The notes below the pieces were generated by a model that had not been told where the DNA came from, made no database searches, and was given only the letters and a program-made list of their open reading frames with translations. Positions 20,225-30,365 of a DNA stretch of 64,000 nucleotides are shown here, in pieces. The translations under genes were made by a program, and so were the position numbers. Positions within the stretch are counted from its first letter, which is position 1; each line of letters begins with the position of its first letter. Location of the stretch: positions 372,001 through 436,000 of the forward strand of contig JAUPSS010000006.1 in the NCBI GenBank assembly GCA_040285825.1, read 5' to 3'. Source of the DNA: Eukaryota sp. TZLM1-RC. Taxonomy: Eukaryota; Metamonada: BaSk clade.

Positions 20225-20389
20225 ATGTCGGCCGTTGGGTCGGAGATTTTCAAACACAAGTACTACTATAGATGGGGTCAACCGAGTGGACCAGTATGGG
20301 GTCGACCCTTTGAACCGACACCATTTCCCGAACTTGATGGATATGTAAGGGATGCAATAGCTCAATATAATATTCTAAAAGTACAATAG
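20225..20389 (+). CDS. Family V small ORF, 54 aa
   Basis: ATG at 20225 opens 55 codons ending TAG at 20387-20389: MSAVGSEIFKHKYYYRWGQ..., then VRDAIAQYNILKV. The WGQPSGP and RDAIAxY motifs are shared with 18.9 kb. Start confidence is modest; an acceptor-like CAATTTCAG is not visible just upstream. Function unknown. Confidence 0.4.
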   Translation: MSAVGSEIFKHKYYYRWGQPSGPVWGRPFEPTPFPELDGYVRDAIAQYNILKVQ

Positions 20390-20407
20390 ATCTTTACAAA
20401 AATACAG

Positions 20408-20598
20408 TTGTGAGCCACGATTTCTTGAAAAAGTATCTTTCTTATGTTAAATCTTGTTTCAACCCTCACCTAAACCCTGAAGCTGCTAAACATGCAATTC
20501 ATTCTTACTGTGAATTAAGATCTAAATTCGAGGGTCTAGGAATGAAGAGTCTCACCCATTTGCTGTACCAATATCTCCAAAATCCTTGGAGGAGTTGA
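20408..20598 (+). pseudogene. MCM-like helicase C-terminal fragment
   Basis: After an acceptor-like AAAATACAG (ends 20407) the frame reads VSHDFLKKYLSYVKSCFNPH, then NPEAAKHAIHSYCELRSK. MCM proteins have at this place a segment of the form 'LxKYIxYxxxxxxPxLxxEAxxxIxxxYxxLR', after the AAA+ arginine finger. Only this ~45-residue piece is seen; Walker motifs are absent and the frame ends at 20598. It is a fragment, from MCM or a related AAA+ protein. Confidence 0.5.
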
Positions 20599-20764
20599 AA
20601 AGGATTGCATAATGGAAGGTGAATTAGAGGTGACTCAGGTGGGATATACACATTAAAAAAGTTTAATTGCTGGAACAGTACTGTGGTTTGCAAATTTCGC
20701 GGATTTCGACCAAAATCATTTCCCACACAATAAATTCCCACACAAATTTCTTCATCTTGCTTTA

Positions 20765-21361
20765 GTGGTTATGGGTTTGAAGTATGACATGCTTCTCAAC
20801 CCTGAAACCGACATACGTACTCTCAAAAACCATGCAAGCGAAGATACTCAAGTCAGAGCCATTTATACATACTTATGGCTTGACAAGACACAATCAGAAG
20901 TGGCTGAGTTCTTCCTTGTGTCTCAGTCTACGATCTCGAGGTGGCTGGAAAGAAAATTTTCAAGGAAAACGCCAATTACTACATATCTTTCACAAATTTT
21001 GCATTTTTTCCGCCCACAAGACAGGTCTCCTGTCTCTACATGGGAAAATTCTTTAGTTCTATATAGAAATTCATTCAATATTTTCCTCAATGATTGGCTG
21101 CAAGCACAGAAATGCAATTTTATTAAAAGAAAAGGTCTTTGTCCTTACCTTGCTTGCCCAGCTCAATTGGCATATAATGTTAAGACAACCTTAAGAACCT
21201 CTGATCCTGACCCTGTGAACACAGACACGGCTTTTTCATCTTTGAGTATTGAGCCTCAAGATGAACAACAAGATGAACTCATGGAGACATCTACAACTAG
21301 CACTTGTTTAATCAATATCAACCTCATACCTATATCAAATCAATTTGAAGGGATTAAATGA
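20765..21361 (+). pseudogene. Transposase N-terminus fused to family W
   Basis: Residues 1-65 match the N-terminal helix-turn-helix region of the local DD34E transposases (SEDTQVRAIYTYLWLDKTQ, then VAEFFLVSQSTISRWLE). From about residue 68 the protein switches to family W (TYLSQILHFFRPQDRS, FLNDWLQAQKCNFIKRKGLC), also at 23.85 and 49.73 kb. A Gln/Asp-rich tail ends the ORF at 21361. The chimera is open for 198 codons. Family W is unrecognised; its CPYLACPAQLAYNVKTTL block looks structural. Confidence 0.6.
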
Positions 21362-21639
21362 TATAACACTTTCGTGTTAGCCTGAAAAATGGATTAATTT
21401 CATTCACTCAACATGCCACGGAGTCGTTCTAACTCACACTTACATTCTCCTTTGGGTAATGTACGTTGACTTCCACAGAGGTGAGTAAGAATCCGTGATT
21501 CCATTGTACAGCCCTCATATTCTCCACAAACTCCGTCAACAACACCTCATACTCCGTCAAAAAACTGATGACCAAAATTAAGCAACAGTAATTACTGTGG
21601 ATCCAAAAAAGATCCACCTCTGTTCCCTCTCCCGCAGCC

Positions 21640-22568
21640 TTGATGTGTCCTTACCAGGAGCATACCAGTCGAGATTCAATCTCCCGCTATGTTGAGGCAC
21701 TCAAGGTTTACGCTGCTCATATGTCTAATTTTGTCTCGTCAGACATGACAAGATACCCGTCAGCAACCAACTCCCAGTCTCCCTCTAGCTCACGCGCTCC
21801 CAAGGCCTCCTCCTCCGCCTTCGACCGAAATACTATTGAGTCTTTCGCTCAGGAGATTGCTAGCTTGAATTCGAGACTTTCCTCTGCATCCGTTTCTGAA
21901 GAATTTGTCGAAAACCCTTCCGAGCCCGCTACTGTTCTTCTGCACCAAGATGAGTCCTCCCCTGTCATCCACCCTCGAAGTTTCAAACTTCCATCTGAGC
22001 GAACCTATCCCTATGCCCGCAGAGCCTCCATTTCCTCTGAATCCTCCCCTCGACTGTCCTCCTACGAGAGACGCCAAGATTCCTCTGAAGATAGACTCTT
22101 TCTCGCCATGTTCCCCTACGTACTTAACTCCATCGTTCCAGTGGTCTTAGAGACCTATGAAATCTTCGACGGAATAGATCCAACCAATCCTGAAGCTCCA
22201 ATGCACAACACCAGAATGTATGTTTATTGTGTACAACTAATATCAGCAATTACAGAAGAAAAAAGTATCGTCTAACAACCTCACTGATCAATTTTTTAAA
22301 GCCATTGGATCCAGAAGCGTTTACTTGTCATACGACCGAAGCTATAGAAAAATCCCAGGAAAGACGACCGATATATTCCAAGCCAATAACCCGAAAGATT
22401 GCCTGGAAAAATTTGAAAGAAGCCAGTCAAAGAGCTGGAATGCCTCAAAATGTTGGCAGTCACTCGTTGCAGAAATCGTTTGGACTCAATCATTATGAGT
22501 TTCACAAAGTTATTGCATTACTGCAAGAAATCTTTGGACATCATGGTCCTAATGTAACAGAAAGATAA
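21640..22568 (+). pseudogene. Spliced Ser-rich / tyrosine recombinase fusion, catalytically dead
   Basis: Exon 1 (21640-22217) is Ser/Pro-rich. The intron is 22218-22255 (38 nt, GTATGTTTA...AACTAAT...TTACAG). Exon 2 is 22256-22568. The joined frame is 891 nt with no internal stop. Exon 2 contains ITRKIAWKNLKEASQRAG, then GSHSLQKSFGLNHYEFHK, then LLQEIFGHHGPNVTER, the order of the phage-integrase/tyrosine recombinase C-terminus. The second Arg of HxxR is Gln. The codon after NVTER, where the nucleophile Tyr is expected, is TAA. The first catalytic Arg region is absent. The exon 1/2 junction matches those at 9.3 and 47.3 kb. Confidence 0.7.
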
Positions 22569-22740
22569 AATGGTCTGACAGCCTAAAAATGCCATGAATC
22601 AACCAAATTTGTTTTTCAAGAACAGTACCAATTTATGGATGACTTCTTTAAGTAATATTAATAAATGTATTAGTATTAATACATATTATTAATACTATAA
22701 CTATAATATTATTAGTATTAATAAATGCTCTTCTGTACAA
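22569..22740. other. AT palindromic stretch
   Basis: TATTAGTATTAATACATATTATTAATACTA-type sequence at about 22655-22730 can fold on itself. No gene. Confidence 0.5.
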
Positions 22741-23275
22741 AAAACCATCAAGAAAAAGAGGAGCTGATGTATTAAGCACACCTTTGAAACGTTTAAAAAC
22801 ACTTTTTAATGAGAATCCGTTGACTCAATACAAAAACCCTTCAATGACACCGTCAAATGTCAAAACACAATTTACTCTCAGAATTTTACATTTTGATATT
22901 GAAACTTTGGTGTTGGGTAAAAAGCTCAGCCTCTGCGGCCGCTACTCCTTCTCCCACTCAGTATGTTTTTTACTTAAATTGATTTTGCAAAATCCAATAT
23001 CAGTCGCAAATTTAACCACAAGGTTAAGAAGCTGAAGCAGGATATGAAGGCAACAGGCCGTGATCATGAAATTTTTATGTTCATTTTTGATGAACAAAGA
23101 GATGAACTGATCACGACCCCCCTTTTGAAATGGTGGACAAGGTGATCGACCAAGTAATGAATGGTCGATGGCCCTTGACTGTGGTTGACCTCAATGAGAC
23201 CATGTTGAAAAGGGTAAACCAATCCACTCAACAGCATTTGACACCCCGTGGGGCCCGTAGTGCCGTTAAAATAAA
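22741..23275 (+). pseudogene. Family Y copy 1 (FNH motif), intron with lost acceptor
   Basis: The first part reads KRGADVLSTPLKRLKTLF and continues to a GTATGTTTTTTACTT donor at 22961. The acceptor equivalent to TTTTACAG in the 26.4-kb copy is TTTTGCA here. The second part reads RKFNHKVKKLKQDMKATGRD, then FMFIFDEQRDELIT, then VDLNETMLKRVNQST, ending in a TAA after SAVKIK (with one frame slip at about 23120). Related copies are at 26.4, 40.5 and 50.55 kb. Function unknown. Confidence 0.5.
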
Positions 23276-23850
23276 ATAAAAATATACTATTACTATTACT
23301 ATTATAGTAGTAATTACTATGATAATTATTCTTCTTCAAAAATCAATTTGTCGTTTGGTATCAAATCTGGCTATACTATTGTAATGCCAAGATTGGTTGT
23401 CAATTGATGATTTTCATTGTTTTTATAAAGTTGTGGTACGTTTCCAACAACTATTTGTTCATTTGTGCAGTATATGCGTTTGTTGAATATAATAGAATAT
23501 GTGTTAAGCCTATACCATACCGACAATATGCATCCTCTGTTAAGCATTATTGGAACGAAATAAGTATTGAATGTGTCGAAGGATGATAATGGTATAATGG
23601 ATCAAATCCTTTACGGTTAAGAGTTGAAGACCAAGTCATCAATTACAATAAGGGTAAAAAAATTCAATAACATGCAAATATTTGTGTAATGAGTATACAT
23701 ACTTGATAATATTGATGATGAAGTAGTAGAATTACCTTTTCATCAACTTCATCCCGTTGGCATCAAGAGCTTTAGTGGAACAGGATGTATGGTATCTTTT
23801 TATGACCGTGATCAGCACTGGTTCTTTTCCAAGCCCATCCACCTCTAAAG
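23276..23850 (+). other. Low-content stretch with a 60-codon ORF
   Basis: Contains an ORF at 23404-23586 (FIVFIKLWYVSNNYLFICAV, then YRQYASSVKHYWNE) that may be membrane-associated, but there is no homolog or intron evidence. The rest shows only short AT repeats (ACTATTACTATTACTATTAT). Confidence 0.25.
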
Positions 23851-24085
23851 GACAACGCCAATTACTACTTATCTTTCACAAATTTTGCATTTCTTCCTGA
23901 ATGCCTACAAGACAGGTCTCTTGTTTCTACATGGGAGAATTCTTTAGTTCTAGCAATTCATTCAATATTTACCTCAATGATTGGCTGCAAGCACAGAAAT
24001 GCAATTTCATTAATAGAAAAGGACTTTGTCCTTTTTTTGCTTGCCTAACTCAATTGGAATCCAAAGTTAAGACGACTTTACAACA
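23850..24085 (+). pseudogene. Family W copy 2
   Basis: Same block as 20.97-21.21 kb: TYLSQILHFF, FLNDWLQAQKCNF-type (here interrupted by frameshifts) and a final KVKTTLQH. No transposase HTH is in front, so family W exists independently of the fusion at 20.77 kb. Confidence 0.55.
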
Positions 24086-24479
24086 TGTTAAAGTCTCTAG
24101 TATCTGCAGTAGCAGTTTCTATAGTTTCTAAAGGGGCGGCCTTCGACTGTCGAAGATTTGACATGTAGTTGAGATAAATAGACTCACAGTTGTTTTGATC
24201 ATGCAATTGCGGAGTGACAGTTAAGCATATGTCATCTGTCTGCAAATCGGTCACTTTTTTAGAAGGATAACTAGACAATGAAGATGATGATTCATATTCT
24301 ACTTCTATTGATTCACAATTGTTCTGGTCGGATAACTGAGATATAATCAATAAGGAAACTTTTGGACCACATCGACGAGCAGAGAACTTCAATTGTTTAA
24401 TCGTTCTCCTCTCGTGTTGTGAACCAACTCCTCTTGTGTTGATTATGTTGATGATGCCGACTTTCCTCTCTCCTCTCAT
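24078..24479 (-). CDS. Unknown ORF, 133 aa, with internal repeat
   Basis: Starts MRGERKVGIINIINTRG and contains two copies of QLxDQNNCESI about 45 residues apart, separated by a Ser-rich acidic segment. The start codon lies inside the IR2 repeat. The ORF overlaps the end of the family W copy on the other strand. The family is not recognised; the internal repeat may be minisatellite-like. Confidence 0.35.
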   Translation of the reverse strand: MRGERKVGIINIINTRGVGSQHERRTIKQLKFSARRCGPKVSLLIISQLSDQNNCESIEVEYESSSSLSSYPSKKVTDLQTDDICLTVTPQLHDQNNCESIYLNYMSNLRQSKAAPLETIETATADTRDFNML

Positions 24480-24885
24480 TGAAAATTACTGAGTTATTTA
24501 CGTTTAAATTGGTGTGAAAAGATAAAAATACATTATATTCAAGAATATTAGTAGTTTATGAAGTGTTTGGTTGTAATGATATGAATAGAAATAGGTAATG
24601 TTTTGAGATTTACGCTTTTAACTATGTCTTTACTAGATACTTTTGTAGTAATTATTTCTTTTTCAGTATTGTGTTATAAATCAATATGGATATTTATTTA
24701 TGTTTCAACAGTCTGAGCAATTTTTATTTAATATGGGTAGAGCTAAATTAAACATTAACATCTGTCTCAACTAGTAAAAGTCTTGTAACAATAACAATAA
24801 AAGTTTTTGTCATGGTATTATTGTTTCAGTTTTGACCAAGAGATTAAAAGGTTGTCAAATTTTCAAAAATTTCCGTAACATAAAA
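24430..24885. repeat. Inner inverted repeat IR2, left partner (includes R3)
   Basis: Pairs as reverse complement with about 46220-46665. Matching landmarks: GATGATGCCGACT...CTCTCTCCTCTC, AATGTTTTGAGATTTA, and GGTTGTCAAATTTTCAAAAAT. About 450 bp at high identity; the inner ~340 bp also recurs at 17.78 kb. Confidence 0.85.
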
Positions 24886-25167
24886 AAATTAAGTTGTCCT
24901 GACTTAATACACATAAATACACATGTTCCGCCTCCGTTCTGGTACTGATACCAGCCTATCCTCTTAGAACTTTTCCACATCAGAACTGAACTCCTAAGAC
25001 AGAAATTACGATTCCAAAAAAAATGACCAGCAAATATCACAAAAGGAAGCAAATACTGATGGCAGAAGTGAAAAACTGATGGACATGGCAAAACAGTTGA
25101 ATATGAGGAAACACATTCTTTTTGTAAAAACCATCATTCTTCCAACATTCCAACATTCCAACATCCA

Positions 25168-25434
25168 ATGTCATCATCTTCTGACGAACAATCCCCGGGA
25201 GATTCCTACACTCTTCAACCAGGGAAATTTGACCCTGCCAAACCCATTGACTTTTCCTTCTTCCAGTCCATGGTAGAGGAATATCTTCAGATATTCCAAA
25301 AGGAACAACCTCAACTATTTGACAGACTGGGTCCCCCTCCTACATTTGTTCCTCCTGCAGACTCAGACTCCAACATAGATTTAGCAGCAGATAGTGATGA
25401 AATGGATGGAGACGACCTAGACTTGGACAAATAA
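25168..25434 (+). CDS. Acidic unknown protein, 88 aa
   Basis: ATG at 25168, intact to TAA. Ser-rich start (MSSSSDEQSPGDS), a hydrophobic helix (DFSFFQSMVEEYLQIFQKEQ), a Pro-rich link (GPPPTFVPPAD) and a highly acidic end (DSDEMDGDDLDLDK). The style resembles the N-terminal part of retroelement Gag, and a coiled exon follows at 25495. There is no motif for a firm call. Confidence 0.45.
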   Translation: MSSSSDEQSPGDSYTLQPGKFDPAKPIDFSFFQSMVEEYLQIFQKEQPQLFDRLGPPPTFVPPADSDSNIDLAADSDEMDGDDLDLDK

Positions 25435-25494
25435 ACAATGTATTATATGATTTTATACTACTAGGTAATTGCATTGTGTAAATCTACTTTACAG

Positions 25495-25685
25495 ACTCAG
25501 AATGAAGTACTCGCTCAACAAAACGATATTCTTCAAAAACGTATTGCAGGACATCAACAGTGCGTTGAACAGAGTGTATTGTCTGATATTAACCGAAAGC
25601 TACAAGATATTTCAGCAGCCAACACTGAAACTCTACATATGCTACGTTCTTTTTCACTACCATGCAATTGTGTAAACATGTTGAG
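25495..25685 (+). other. Probable exon, helical unknown protein
   Basis: After ATCTACTTTACAG (ends 25494) the frame reads TQNEVLAQQNDILQKRIAGH, then LSDINRKLQDISAANTETL. Gln/Asn-rich and likely coiled coil. It may be the continuation of the 25168 gene, but no matching donor is clear; a GTAATTGC donor at 25465 would leave the stop at 25432 in place. Confidence 0.4.
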
Positions 25686-25689
25686 AATA

Positions 25690-26047
25690 TTCAAAATAAT
25701 ATTAAATCACAATATTTTGCACATCATCTATGTATTTTATTGAAATTATTTTCCCATGTCTAATTAGACAATTATACTTTAAAATCCAATAGTCTAATTC
25801 CTTTTTGTCAATATGTCACAAATGTCTCCTTGTCACTAAGAATAAATCAAAAACATGTCTTGTGTGCATTAGTCTCACTGTGATCATGCAAGGCCGAGAA
25901 GTTCCAATCAGCAACATGGTATGTTGTTTTTTACAATAATCATAGAATAATCAATCACACAAGAAAGAACCAAGTTGTCCAGAACCAGCATATCTTGGAC
26001 CACGACCGATATGGGGTCAACATCGGAGATATGGTGAACAACAGACA
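25690..26047. other. Non-coding stretch
   Basis: AT-rich, with weak resemblance to family V (RPIWGQHRRYGEQQ in the frame running into 26048). Nothing else supported. Confidence 0.3.
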
Positions 26048-26655
26048 ATGCATCAACGACCGAATACTCAGCCCATGCGTTCACAAACGCTAGATCAACA
26101 GCGTACAGTTGCTGAAGATATGGAATTTGTGCAGCTGCATTCAAGCACTGATGATTCAGAGGTAACAGATTTTGGTACAACTATTACTGCTCAATTATTT
26201 GAATTAATGGAAGCTGCTGTTCCCGAATATGGAATCCACTGTAATCAGTGGACGATTTTCAGAGAGTCTGTGGTTCAATCCCACAACAGTTCTCAATCTC
26301 CTCTCTCTGCTCCCAATACACCACTGGGGGATAGTGAACCACCTGTAGCTGTTTCTCCCTCTGGGGTTACCACTCCCTCTCCAAGTCAGTATGTTTTTTG
26401 ATTAGACTAATTTTACAGCAAAATCCAACATCAATAGAAAATTTAACCACAAAGTTAAAAAGCTCATGCTGGGAATGAAAGAAACAGGCCGTGAGCATGA
26501 AAGTTTCACTTTCATATTTCATCAACAAAAGGTCGAACTGATAACAACCATGCCGTTTGAAATGGTCGACAAGGACATCGACCAAGTGATGGATGGTCAA
26601 ATGACTGTGGTTGACTGTGGTTGACCTAAATGAGAGCATGTCTCGGAAGGTCAAA
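26048..26655 (+). pseudogene. Family Y copy 2 with 30-nt intron
   Basis: Exon 1 (26048-26388) contains EFVQLHSSTDDSEVTD, shared with the 2908 ORF, and a Ser/Pro-rich end (SQSPLSAPNTPLGDSEPPVA). The likely intron is 26389-26418 (GTATGTTTTTTGATTAGACTAATTTTACAG). Exon 2 reads SNINRKFNHKVKKLMLGMKE, then REHESFTFIFHQQK, then FEMVDKDIDQVMDGQ, with a stop after TVVDCG. With this donor/acceptor pair the phase is one base off, so the copy is broken or the splice sites differ slightly. Function unknown. Confidence 0.5.
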
Positions 26656-26743
26656 CAATCCACTAAACAATAATTAATTATACACCTACATCAATTATAC
26701 AATTATGCACCACCTACAATGTGTGACCTACACCTAGAAAGTT

Positions 26744-27173
26744 TTGGTGAAAATTTCAAATGGCCAAGTGGCTTTATCTAAATCTATTGAAAGATTAGAG
26801 TTGTTGGCCTTGTCACGGAATGTGAATATTCGCATTCAATTACTTAATTTGAAAGAATTGATTTATTATGGTGTCCCTACCAATATTACTACTCGAAATT
26901 TCCCAAAGTTGAAATTCATTAAATTGATTAAACTGATTGTCTCATTTCAGCACGTACAGGAAGGAACTCCATCACTTGGCTTCCTCTTTGCTTCATGTAC
27001 TAACCTATAAATCAATCAAACGTAGTAGAGATGACTTACCCATAATAGTCTTCAAAATTTATGATTCGTCTAAGGATGGTTCTTTGGAGACTATTAGAAT
27101 TAAGGGTGAAATCGATAAACAGGCTCAAAAGATGCGCATCGATAAAAAACACTTCCATCATCCCGGTTTTTGA
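26744..27173 (+). pseudogene. Unknown gene with family-X-like exon
   Basis: First part: KSIERLELLALSRNVNIRIQ and LKELIYYGVPTNITTRN. After an acceptor-like CTCATTTCAG (ends 26950) the frame reads TYRKELHHLASSLLHVL, then IVFKIYDSSKDGSLETI, stopping at 27173. YRKELHHLASSL is comparable to YRREIYRLAVSL of the 9.3-kb gene. The donor is not identified. Family not recognised. Confidence 0.4.
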
Positions 27174-27229
27174 CAGTTTTCTCAAATTAAAAAAAGGTGA
27201 TATTCAATGTGGGTAATAAAATTACGTAA

Positions 27230-27590
27230 ATGTCAAAAACAAAAAAAGAAATGCACAAAAGGAAAAAGCTTGGACTTTTTTCAAATTTTTGTATTACATA
27301 GCAAAAATTTCCACAAGACTACAAGAAAAAATTGACGGGGATACAGTGATCAATCATGACAAAAGACTGGTCTTAAATGCAAACCGAACAATCAAATAAT
27401 CGATGAGGTAACTATTCTATTTTTCGTCGCTCAGATGTTGGAATCTAATCCAAGCCGAAAATCTTCTTAATTCGCAGCTTAAGCACACAGATTTATTGGT
27501 GATGCTCCCCATAGGCGATGGATACAAGAAGAAGAAGAAGAGGGAGTATCTTTGCCTGCGAGGTACAGTCGAGTTTGATGATAACGTGAC
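27230..27590 (+). other. Decayed relative of the 12451 ORF, then non-coding
   Basis: 27230-27395 reads KMSKTKKEMHKRKKL and then breaks; it matches the small Lys-rich ORF at 12451. The rest up to the R1 copy has no supported feature. Confidence 0.4.
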
Positions 27591-28510
27591 AAGAAACCCT
27601 CCAATTAATTCAGAAATAAAATGGTTATTAGTATTAGACCTACAAAGATCCAAAAACATGTAGACTATACAGACACATGTAAGCAGATCTTTCTTGACCG
27701 TAATCAACTTCAAACAGTTAAAAACTGAATGATTTGTGATTGTTCAATCGTTTATGTATTTATTAATAGAGACTCAAAATAAAGAGAATTACTCTCAATA
27801 TTTGGTAGAAACTCTAAATTTCAAAAATTCAAAGTAATCATCTATGACAGTTGAATCACGAACAAGAACATTTTCTAAATCAATAAAAGAATCAGTAGCA
27901 ACAATAGATTGAGATTGACAACCAACAACAACTACATCATCAAAATCAACATTAGATAAACAACATTAGACAAGGGTAATAAGAGGTTAATCATTAGTAC
28001 ATTCACTAACAACTTTACCATTAGAATCACCTGGACCAAAAGTTTTGACATTAGTGAAATTAAAGGTTCAACAATCAGCATTGATAAACAATTATGGAGA
28101 ACAATATCACAATTGATATTCAATGAGCAGAAAGCAAAAAGATAAATTTAAAAAAAACATTGGAGATAAAATTTAGTAATACCCATCACATGTAAACTTC
28201 TTATTCAAAAAAAACAATTTTACCAAACTCTTGAAGACGGGGTAATTATAATATAGACTGAAAACCAAAAAACAGAATCCTGTCTTCCAATGATAAAAGG
28301 TAAAGGCTAACATGAAATCTTCCAATATCAATGTTCAATAAAAAAAGAAAATTATAAAGCATACAAAAAATATTCCGACATGTCTGCCGACCTAATGAAA
28401 TCACCACAATAAGTGGAATAGATCGGCCGACACATCTGTTCAGGTTCGAGTCCCAGGGTGTAACTTGTATTCCCAGGTTGATTTCTGATAGATGGGGATA
28501 TACCAAAATG
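27591..28510 (+). repeat. R1 repeat copy C with tRNA-like end
   Basis: The core (27591-27814) matches the other copies. The middle (27840-28090, minus sense) aligns with the possible coding frame of copy B. The tRNA-like end has B box GGTTCGAGTCC at 28443-28453, with GATCGGCCGACACATC before it, as in 14.4 kb. This copy gives the cleanest view of the unit, about 0.9 kb. Confidence 0.7.
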
Positions 28511-28965
28511 ACGCATCACTGAGATGACAAAAGACACGGAGAAGTACGCTATGAGAGAGAGAAGTGATGGTGGTGCCAAGAAAACAAAAGACGGAACAGA
28601 CGAAAGCAATGCCTATTTCGCCGATCTTCTAACCAAAAGGTGGATAAAGACGAAAAGATATGAGAGTAAGGAGCCAAAAAGAAACGAGCCAGATTCATGG
28701 AGAGAGATTAAAAGCAGAATCGGAAAAGTGCTGACACCGGAAAAGGATAGCGTTGACCAATTTGTGTCAACAAGGGGAAGGGTTAAGCATGTCGGGTCAA
28801 GGAAGCTTCAGTACCATAGGAAAAAGGGTTTGAGGAATGAAAATGAAAAATCATCCAAGATATTCCTGGGTTGAATAACCCCCAAATTCACTTTTTACCC
28901 TACCTAATTCACCTGCCGATTCACCTTTGCTCTTTTCTCACTTTTCAACGTCTCTTGGGACATCA

Positions 28966-30065
28966 ATGGGCGCTACATTCGATCTGCTGCTGTCTGGAGT
29001 TGATATCAGGACATTGAAGTTACATGCATCCGAAGACACAAAAGTTCGAGCCATCTATACTCTAATATTTCTCCACAAAACTCAGTCAACCGTTGCAGAG
29101 TATTTCTGCGTCTCACAGTCTACCATCCACAGGTGGTTACACGAAATCTTTCCTGAACGTCGAAACTCCAGCCCAGCTGCAGCTTTGTTTCCTGATCCCA
29201 ACAGTTCTGCAAAACCTTCCCGTAAACTATCAACAGATGATGAGGTCACTTTCATCTTGCAGCTGATCACTGCACAGCCTTTGCTGTTTCTACGTGAAAT
29301 TAAGAAATTATGCAGAACTAACTTTGGAAAAACTGTCAGTGTTGCGACAATCCATCGGACACTTATTGAAAACAACTTTACAAAAAATGTGTACAACTCA
29401 CCAAAAGAGCCAAAGTACAATTGATCCGTGACTTGGTGAGAAGAATTGACCTCACCATTGGTATAGTTCTTCAGCAACAATTGCTCTTTGTCGACGAAGT
29501 TTCATTCCGATCGGAACATTTTACCCGAACATCAGCGTGGAGTCCAAAGGGACAGAACACTAGAGTTGAACGACCAATTTTTAAAGAAAAACATATAAGT
29601 CTTTGTGTTGCTATGGATCTGAATGGCGTAGTGTTGTATCACATACAAGAAGGACATTTCAATACCCGTCAATTTACTAGTTTTCTTGCAGACCTGTTTA
29701 GACACAGGGTACTGTCGACAATTGGTGGGGCAAATTCTGTTGTGGTACTGGACGGTTGTAACATACATAAGTCCAACAATATCTCTAAAGCATTCCGACT
29801 TTCAGGTGTTCGATATGTCATACTTCCGCCTTATTCGCCGGAATGTAATCCAATAGAAGCCTTTTTTGGTGTACGCAGAAAGGTGAGAGAGTTCTCTCTT
29901 TTTCATCTATCCACCTCCCAGTTGCAGTTACTACAGCTTGTTCTTCGCAATCATATGAATTTTGATTGCAGAGAAATTTTTGCCCACAGTAGTTGGAGAC
30001 ATTTTCGTACATACAAATCTCCTTATCTTCATGGGCCACAATCTGAACAGTGGCAAAGTTTTTAG
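28966..30065 (+). pseudogene. DD34E transposase (IS630/Tc1-mariner superfamily), one frameshift
   Basis: ATG at 28966 gives an N-terminal HTH region (SEDTKVRAIYTLIFLHKTQ, SQSTIHRWLHEIF), then a second helix-rich part (LLFLREIKKLC, VSVATIHRTLIENNF). A one-base loss in the A run 29382-29387 shifts the frame. The second frame (29421-30065) holds the catalytic domain: first Asp in LLFVDEVSFR, second in VVLDGCNIH, Glu in YSPECNPIEA, with 34 residues between the last two. It is the best-preserved of five local copies, about 365 codons in all. Terminal inverted repeats and TA duplication were not identified. Confidence 0.85.
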
Positions 30066-30119
30066 ATTAAATTAAAATCTTCTGGCCAAACCTGTTTTAA
30101 AGTAGTCTTTGATACTCCA

Positions 30120-30365
30120 CTATAAGTTTTTTCCAATAATTTCATAAACCTTTTCTTTATTTACTTGATATCTTTCGATGAAGTGATTAATAGATGAAAT
30201 GTTACTTGGAATTGAATAAATGAATAAAAATGTCTGTTGAGGAATGGATTCAAATTCACTTTCAAATTCAGTACTATAATCATATTGGCTATCAAAAATA
30301 TTGCTTTCTGTAGTTGATTCAGGCTCCAATATTGTGGGTTGGATTTTATTCTTTAGTGGCTTTGT
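30120..30365 (-). CDS. Unknown small protein C-terminal part
   Basis: The minus frame reads ILEPESTTESNIFDSQYDYS, then INHFIERYQVNKEKVYEIIG, to TAA near 30120. It is open upstream to about 30355 (KPLKNKIQPT). The text is protein-like, but no start or relative is seen. Confidence 0.35.
   Translation of the reverse strand, partial: TKPLKNKIQPTILEPESTTESNIFDSQYDYSTEFESEFESIPQQTFLFIYSIPSNISSINHFIERYQVNKEKVYEIIGKNL

Noticed and set aside
28524-28874. 116-codon ORF after R1 copy C
   Set aside because: Purine-rich strand gives a long frame by composition; the corresponding part of other R1 copies is purine-rich without a frame.
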